From Haliclystus octoradiatus (Eukaryota > Cnidaria > Staurozoa > Stauromedusae > Haliclystidae): a DNA stretch of 64,000 nucleotides. This document shows positions 57,028 through 64,000 of this stretch, in pieces; the first letter of the stretch is position 1, and each line of letters begins with the position of its first letter. The notes below the pieces were generated by a model. The model was not told the origin of the DNA, searched no databases, and worked only from the letters and a program-made list of their open reading frames with translations. The stretch is taken from the NCBI GenBank assembly GCA_916610825.1, contig OU744447.1, positions 8,439,402-8,503,401 on the forward strand, read 5' to 3'. Made by a program: the position numbers and the translations under genes.

Positions 57028-57565
57028 AACTGTTACATTCAAATTTGAATTGCATTTTCACTATCAGACTTCCAAACACTGTGTAAGACCTAAAGGGTCG
57101 GAATAAGAGAGACAGAAAATGAAAACGCTTCTTCTTATACAAATAAAATAAGTATTGCTTCTATCACTGTCTTCGTGCAACTCTTGTCGAACTCACATTT
57201 TACATGATGTATAGCTACTAACAGTTACTTGCAATATGATGACAACATGTCCACAGAAACCACACTCGCTCAGTCACGCCATGACATATACATTTGAAGC
57301 CTTATTGTACCATAAATTCATAATTATTACTATATCTCAGATGTATACAAATAAATAATAATGATGTAAACGGCTGTACGTATTAAGGGGGAATGAATGA
57401 AAATAAATACATACACACATAGGCCTAAAAATTCTATACAAAATGTTTGGAGCCTTTACATGATACTGTACAATGAAACTATTTGTGGAATAAACAGCGC
57501 AAGGCTCAGATGCCTAATACACCGATATATAAATGAATTTAAGCTTTAAATTGATAAAGATAACT

Positions 57566-57828
57566 AAGGCGTCAACAAGCACGATACTCATTGCAATATT
57601 ATTGTTCTCAAACTTTCGCGCAATATTATGAATCCAAAATGACAGAAAATTGCACGTGATGCATTCTGACCAATCATTCTCGTGATTCTTACTCTCTTTT
57701 TCTCCAAGTTGTGACCACTAATTGATCAGACTGCATCACGTGCTATTTTCTGTCATTTTGGATTCAAAATATTTCGCAAAAGTTTGACAGCAATAATATT
57801 GCAATGAATATTGTGCTTGTTGACAGAG
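57566..57828. repeat. Inverted repeat with about 95-bp arms
   Basis: GTCAACAAGCACGATACTCA...GACAGAAAATTGCACGTGAT at the left is matched by its inverse at 57735-57828. The 70-bp centre is TTCTTACTCTCTTTTTCTCC and flanks. Related to 51510-51680 and, weakly, 43140-43250. Confidence 0.8.
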
Positions 57829-57873
57829 ATTGTTATTAATTTAAAGCTTAATTCTATTTGTATTAGTCCGTTA

Positions 57874-58280
57874 GGCCCTAGTTACACAATGCCGTATTGA
57901 CGGGATCCATAGTCATTTTCGTACTGGATAGGGGTTTGAGTTATATGACAACGCTTGAATACGATGCAAAACTCTCCGCGGAGCGTAGTCATTTTACTAT
58001 GCTAGCAAGCATATTTTTTTTTACTGCGGAACACTTTTCACAACGCAACGCATCGTGGAACTCAATCAATACGGAACATCGTATTCGTGACCATTGCAAC
58101 TGCTACATAGTCATGGACACAATGAAATTAACAGACGTGATCGTATTTTATCCCTTCCGTGTTTTTCAAACGTATCGTATTGTTTTGCCGTGTAACAGCT
58201 TCGTAAACGGTACGCATTCCATAACGAAAACATATTTTCAATACGGAACAAAACCAATACGGTATCGTGGAACTGGGGCC
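57874..58280. mobile_element. MITE with GGCCCTAGTTACACAATGCC ends
   Basis: The left end and the right end, GGTATCGTGGAACTGGGGCC, are inverted copies with a few changes; the words CCGTATTG/CAATACGG run inward. 407 bp. TTA before and TCA after may be a worn three-base duplication. A long frame across it is a shadow of the repeat. Confidence 0.75.
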
Positions 58281-58283
58281 TCA

Positions 58284-59072
58284 AGCTCCACTGTACAAAA
58301 AATGTCGCGCGAAGCGACATTCCTGAAATTGCGCATGCGGGGTGATGGTCTTATGACGTCAAAATGTCGCCACAGGTCGCCGAGAGAAAAAATGTAGTTC
58401 GAAAAACTTTTCTGATGTCGCCAGAGCGCAAAATGTCGCCAGCCAATCGAATAGCTAGTTATGTTGAGATGATTCGAAATGAGACTAGAATATGTCCAGA
58501 CTTGAGCCCAAACTTAAAATTGAACATTTCGCCCTTTTCAAAATATTAAAACTTTCACATTTATTTCATAATTTCATTTGATTTAGTACTTTGTAAAGTC
58601 TTTTATTGTGATCAATGTGAGTCTGAGCATTGCGAAGAACATGTAATAATTTGCAGAATTGCAGACATACTCAAATAGATTCTGAACAGCTGAGAATTAT
58701 TCATAACAAGTTGAAACCCGTGAGCAATAAATGGAATTTATCTTTGAAACTTTTCCTTCCACACTGCTCTCGCACAGCCCAATAAACATAAGTAATCTTC
58801 GATATTATAACAAAATATGTTTAGTCCAATTCCTGGTAATAATCAATTTGTAAACAAAACACTTGCTCACGGCCTTCTGTTATTAGTATTTAAATTGCCA
58901 ACAAACGTTTGTTATCGTTGAAGGCAGCCATATTTTGTTTAATTGGACTACGGCGCTATAAAAGTCGAAAGAATTCCCATTTGTATGGATTTCACTAACG
59001 TTTTTCGATCGACATTCTTCGCGCGACAAATGTCTCTGTGCGCGACATTTTTGATGCAGTGGAAAACCGGCT
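58284..59072. mobile_element. PIF/Harbinger-like non-autonomous element, diverged
   Basis: The right end ATGCAGTGGAAAACCGGCT plus TTA parallels the element at 48318 (GTGGAAACCGGGCT plus TTA). The left end AGCTCCACTGTACAAAAAAT is its inverse with a 6-bp loss. ATGTCGCGCG...CGACAT words repeat at both ends. It abuts the preceding MITE almost without a gap. Confidence 0.65.
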
Positions 59073-59266
59073 TTAGACCACGTGGAATAAAGTAGATATA
59101 ATGTTAAAAGTTATGTATGAAGGTGGAGATAGCCAACACTTATACAGATATTAAACTAGAATAATTACAGTGTGTTTGATGATTTGTTGTCAGCATCCGG
59201 CTGTCTGCTATCTTAAGACTTAATGATCACAAGGATCAATTCAGTAACAAATTCTAGAAGCGGATT

Positions 59267-59701
59267 ATGACTGGAATACAATTAGAAAAAGACCTGAAGA
59301 AACTCAACAAAACTGGTGTCAGATGTAAAGATTCAAAAAAGCGTTTTGAAACTGGCATTGAAGAAGAGTTGGACCATGAGACATCAGAGTTTCTGTGGGA
59401 GAGCTTTAGTGGAGAAGTATTGAAACTACAGAAAACCATAGTTAAGTATTCAGCCGGTTGTGAAGAAGCAGGGATACTTACAGAAGGATTAGAAGAGAAG
59501 TATGAAGACATTATGGCTCAGTTTGAAGACGAAATTAGTAAAACAAAAACTGAAATTGCCAGACTAAATAAAAAACAGATGATGGGAAAGGGTGACAGAG
59601 TAGAAACTCAGGTGGATAATGTTACTGAGAAGGATGTAGTTTGCAGTTCCAGTGAGCATGCCAACACTAGAAATGATAATCAAATGCACAATGTCAAATG
59701 A
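59267..59701 (+). pseudogene. Possible gag N-terminal coiled coil of a retroelement
   Basis: A 144-codon frame from ATG is very charged and helical (LEKDLKKLNKTGVRCKDSKK, then KLQKTIVKYSAGCEEAGIL and ISKTKTEIARLNKK). It resembles in style the N-terminus of the BEL gag at 1857. After its stop, another frame reads LNPEEWNGDMKEY, like the FTPNSWNGEFKGF point in that gag. No further retroelement sequence follows. It could also be an unrelated host exon. Confidence 0.35.
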
Positions 59702-62230
59702 TAATGTTTCTCTGTTAGCAGAAAGTAATGTTAGCGAATTGACATCTGTCTTTACCGTTAATAACCTTGAATCCTGAAGAATGGAATGGTGACATGAAAG
59801 AATATTATTATGTGCTATTTTTACGTGTGAAAGTATCATACTTTCACATGTGAAATAGCAACTTTATGAAATACAACTTTTATGTGTGGCAGAAAACCCA
59901 TTAAAACACTGATGGTTATATAATAAAGTACATATGTTACATAGATGACATATGCTAAAGTACAAAAGTTTATCAAGCGATTCATTTTTGATTGCACTTT
60001 TGAATACAATTATGCTCTTCGATTGCTCTGTGTCAAGTTGCAGCAGGTTATATGCTTTGATGGCCCTCAAAGGAAAGGAATGGCGATGCCTTTCAGAATT
60101 GTTCAGGGGTACCTCATTTCTCAATTCAATATAGAGTAAATTGAACAATTTAATTTCTATCTATCTACATAGCCATTTATAATTTTAAAATAATAAAAAG
60201 GTCTGTATGGAGTCGACGAAGCTCTAACGTTTTAATATTTAACATGGATATGTGATTGGCATAAGATAGTTGTAGAATGGTACTGGTATGTGCTAGCAAA
60301 CTAATTGGAATCTTTCTTTGTTTCATTTCATTTTTCGCGTTCACGGCTTTTTAACGAAAGTCTTCAAATTATAGGTAAGACACATTGCCTCTTCCTTTTC
60401 CCGGTCAGCTTGCCATAATAAATAACACAGGCAAGAAAATCAAAAAAGTTATTTAAAGAGTTTCGAATGACCAGCAACCTTTGCTTTGTTTTGTTGTCTT
60501 GATTACAAGAAACGAGGTTGATCCTCTGGAAAGTGACGTCAGCGCTCACGTCAGAGGATTGTCCTCGTGGCTGTTGCTACGGAAAGACACAACAGAAAGC
60601 TCGAGATAATAGTCTGGTTTATCAATTTCAATTTTGGATAATTCTCAATTCTTACTTGTCGAAACGCAAAGTTTATGGCTATAGATAGCCAACAAATGTA
60701 TACGGCTCAAAAATAAATAGCGGAATGGGAGTCACAGTCCGATTATCTGTCTGAGAAGTTTGACGCAAATCAAAACAACTTGGATAAAATATACTTTCAA
60801 ATCAACACTAAATAAATTCATATGATTCTAAATTTTACAATTTACGTGCATAAATACTGCAGAAAAACAATGCAATATAAAACATACATAGGTATGTAAC
60901 TAACTATTTTTAGACGAAGCCTACGTGTTTACAAACATAATTTGGAGTCAATGATCAAAGTATCCGTATTAAAAATCGAATTCACCTGGTGTTATAATTT
61001 AATTTTGTTTCGGTGATAACTTTTGATTTTGAATACTAACAAATCTCTTCCCGTTCTTTCAATCCCTAATATTCTTGTATCAAGTACACACCAACTTGAA
61101 ATTTTGAATCACAGGTCGAGTTCAGTTGTAGCTTTCAACTCCGTTTTCCTTCCTCAATTCGTATGACGCTAGTAGCAAGTGAATTGATTTTCGTGGTACA
61201 CATTTATTCAAGCGCCGAAAGCCCTTACGACGTCCACCTCTGTTGCTCTTGCAACTTTCCAAACCAGTCCGTTGATAAATAACTTGGCAGAACAGAATGC
61301 TTCCATTTTCGTTTTACGAAATGTTTTGCAAAATAGCGTGTGTGCAAAGGAGACACAAGGGCGGGCCGTGCATCATGAAAACGAGTGATTGAAATCTGGG
61401 TCCAGATTTCAAAGACAAAAATATGCAAAGGCTGCTGGTCATTTTATGGTCTTTAAAGATAAGAATCAATGATTATGTAAGAAAACGATGTTAGGAGCAT
61501 TCATTCTGTTGATTTCAAGAAGAGAAATATAAATTTCTCGATCTCCTCGCAGCTCCGAATTAATTCAAAATTCAAGGCAAGAGTACAGTTCTCGACTCAG
61601 CTTCCTTCTTGTGACGTAACGAAAATAGGAGAATTTTATACTTGATCATGGATTGTAATATCACCAAATGCTCTGAAAAAGCGTACCAAATTAACAGTCA
61701 TTAATCGGGCTGGTTAATGGTTATGTTCTAAACCAAATAGTTTTCATTTTCCGTGAACTCTGGTATCATAGCTTCACCAGAGTCACTTCAGGAAAAACTC
61801 GAAGGCGGAAATCCCTCGCCGAGGTGGCTGGTGATTTTGTGATGCCTTCTCGTTTTCTCCTTACGAGCTGCTCGTGAAGGTATTTATAAGACCATAGTTC
61901 ACGGAAAGTGTGAACTATTAGTTTAATAAAATCGCTCTGTTTTTGTTGTGATTCGACTGGACCGGCTTCGATATTCTTCATTACAATTCCAAGAATTCAC
62001 TCGTAGCAATGTGAACATTATTTTGTTTCCAAATTTGTTTCTATTTTTTAATATCTTATAACGTCTGGGCTTTTTATTTTGATCAATCAAGTCGATGCTG
62101 AAATCATCAAATGAATACAACTATATAGTACATGTGAATGTTGTCATGAAATATTCATAATTATTGAATCAGTCAATCAAACGTAGAATAATTCTCATTG
62201 GCCGTATTGTATAACAAATTAAAACGTTAA
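59702..62230. other. Mostly unrecognised; CRE-like palindrome and a hairpin
   Basis: No gene is supported. TGACGTCA, a full cAMP-response element, lies at 60534-60541 inside the small inverted repeat TCCTCTG...CAGAGGA (60522-60558). At about 61749-61910, TTTTCCGTGAACT and AGTTCACGGAAA frame a second hairpin, GAACTCTGGT...ACCAGAGTCAC. Minus-strand frames at 61225-61428 and 61766-61981 show no domain. Confidence 0.45.
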
Positions 62231-63806
62231 AGTGCACATGACACCAAATTTTATTCCAGAATCAAGTAGCCCATGCAAAATAAATAGGAATGGCGGCAAT
62301 GATTTTTCGATTTGGACTCTTATAAGCGGAGATATTTAATTTTGAAAGTACAATATTTCAGAAATTGTGCTCCTTCGAAAGTCGGAACTCATGCCGGAAT
62401 GACAAGAAAGCCCACTATGGAATAATAACCAAGTCTAGACTTCAAAAAATCGTAACTTTTTTCTCGCGAAAAAGAAATTGTCCAGTTTCCAGAACAGATA
62501 TGCCCATATCTTCGGGACACCTTGTTGGCCATATATGACTGAATTTGAACGTAAAATGTAGAGTTTATAAAGGTTTTATTAGACTTCGATGGAGTTTTTC
62601 TGTCAAAAAGGTGTTAAAACACTGGATTAACGCATGTTACGCATCAAGGTGTTGACTACTAAAACAGTGGCAAAACGCTTTGTATTCACTTCGCCGCGGA
62701 TGATGATCTTAACGTCTATAAAATTCATTGCGCTATTTTGGTCGATCTCCCGCAGCTTAACGTCAGTGCTTCACTGATTTGTTAGCTTCAATCTCAATGA
62801 TTGGCTATTAAAAACCATTGCATGACTCCCTGCTTGCCTAAAATAAAATGTAAATTAGTTGAACAATGAAGTTGATTTGAAAGCCAAAATTAATGTAAAA
62901 CTGTCCATATGTGTGTCTAAACTGTACAAAATGTTTTAGTTTCAGTGAATTATTATATCCATCTTTCCCCGAATATGAGACACCTCTCTGTGTCGTCAAT
63001 ATATTACGTCTTTTGTGATATAATATTGTATTTTATATATCAGATAAAAACATCTCCAGCATATTAAATTCATTGATTAAATATAATTCTTAGACAGGAT
63101 AGCTTTGTGAAGAAGTCGACAACAACCGTTGTCCGTCGAATATAAAACTAGATTAAGGTATGATATTAAACACATTGCGTGTGTCGATTTCATCTTTCTG
63201 TAATTGTGTTTTTGTTGAAGAAACGCGTCTGCTGCAAGGCAAACAGGGGGTCATGCAATGGTTTTTAATGGCCAATCATTGAGATTGAAGCTAACAAATC
63301 AGTGAAGCACTGACGTTAAGCTGCGGGAGATCGACCAAAATAGCGCAATGAGTAGTCAACACCTGTTTTAGTAGTCAACACCTTGATGCATAACATGCGT
63401 TAATCCAGTGTTTTAACACCTTTTTGACAGAAAAACTTTATCGAAGTCTAATAAAACCTTTATAAACTCTACATTTTACGTTCAATTTCAGTCATATATG
63501 GCCCACAAGGTGTCCCGAAGATATGGGCATATCTGTTCTGGAAAGTGGACAATTTCTTTTTCGCGAGAAAAAAGTTACGATTTTTTGAAGTCTAGACTTG
63601 GTTATTTTTCCATAGTGGGCTTTCTTGTCATTCCGGCATGAGTTCCGACTTTCGAAGGAGCACAATTTCTGAAATATGGTACTTTCAAAATTAAATATCT
63701 CCGCTTATAAGAGTCCAAATCGAAAAATTATTGCCGCCATTCCTATTTATTTTGCATGGGATACTTGATTCCGGAATAAAATTTTTTGGTGTCATATGTG
63801 CACTTT
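62231..63806. repeat. Long inverted repeat with arms of nearly 600 bp
   Basis: The left arm runs from AGTGCACATGACACCAAATT to about 62835 and its inverse ends at 63806. Shared words run throughout: TAGGAATGGCGGCAATGAT, AAGTCGGAACTCATGCCGGA, CCAAGTCTAGACTTCAAAAA, CATATCTTCGGGACACCTTG. The right arm lacks about 70 bp found at 62665-62730. The 400-bp centre has no frame. Similarity looks above 90 percent by eye. A fold-back element or an inverted pair of an unknown repeat are both possible. Confidence 0.9.
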
Positions 63807-64000
63807 AAGAATATATTTTTTTGACCTTTTTCTTCAAAATTTTTTTTATACGTGATAGCAATTTTAAACGTTTTTCTCTATTAATATTTTGCTGCTGTTA
63901 CAACAGCTTTCTTAAAATAGTTTTTCATAGGAAAGTGAAACATTTTAAATAGTGATATTTTCCATGTTCATTCGAAAACAGTTTGAAAGTGAAAAAGTTT
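63807..64000. other. No recognisable content at the right edge
   Basis: T-rich sequence; nothing recognised. Confidence 0.4.

Noticed and set aside
57897..58397. 166-codon plus-strand frame
   Set aside because: It runs through the terminal repeats of one MITE and into the next element; the protein has no recognisable domain.
60000..60150. Minus-strand LINE C-terminal tail (LRNEVPLNNSERHRHSFPLR)
   Set aside because: Slight resemblance to the end of LINE ORF2 but no supporting motif upstream.
61766..61981. 71-codon minus-strand frame as a gene
   Set aside because: It lies within the hairpin at 61749-61910 and shows no domain or splice context.

Overview
This window is metazoan nuclear DNA: AT-rich, with long introns, spliced genes and very many transposable elements. 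There are no bacterial operons, tRNA or rRNA genes. The lineage cannot be fixed from the sequence. The mix of BEL/Pao, Ty3/gypsy, copia, Penelope-like, CR1/L2-type LINE, pogo, hAT and PIF/Harbinger elements, plus many small inverted-repeat elements, fits an invertebrate; a tunicate or similar animal is only a guess.

Host genes are few. On the minus strand three small exons (22808-22850, 17547-17612, 10839-11024) join in phase and encode the N-terminus of an HBS1L-type ribosome-rescue GTPase. The UBA-like and GTPase parts must lie to the left. Its 5.2 kb and 6.5 kb introns are filled with transposon debris. On the plus strand lie a glycosyltransferase-like exon (46434-47312; RDMDS, MRDHPFH and GGMWG motifs) and the first coding exon of a GT31 beta-1,3-galactosyltransferase-like protein (56115-56468).

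Mobile DNA by region. 1-1395: broken pogo/Tigger transposase. 1424-8061: apparently intact BEL/Pao retrotransposon with 366-bp LTRs that look identical and a 5-bp target duplication, inserted into an old LINE. 9-10.7 kb: palindromes and small inverted-repeat elements. 12.9-16.6 kb: decayed hAT-like transposase. 18054-18947: non-autonomous hAT element with 8-bp duplication. 23.5-36.6 kb: a nested stack. An outer LTR element (gag and chromodomain, tRNA-Pro-type primer site) is interrupted by a minus-strand Ty3/gypsy element. That gypsy copy was in turn hit by a Penelope-like fragment and by an L2/CR1-like LINE. The LINE's (TAA)n tail contains a second RT plus GIY-YIG element flanked by 144-bp inverted arms, each carrying a hammerhead ribozyme fold. 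36.7-41.6 kb: LINE, copia and gypsy gag remnants around a fold-back structure. 42.7-64 kb: many MITEs, a deleted PIF/Harbinger element, a 4-kb fold-back structure built of subrepeats (51.8-55.9 kb) and a long inverted repeat at the right end (62.2-63.8 kb).

The most notable items are the hammerhead-bearing inverted-arm retroelement, the HBS1L exon chain, the young BEL element, and the fold-back structures.
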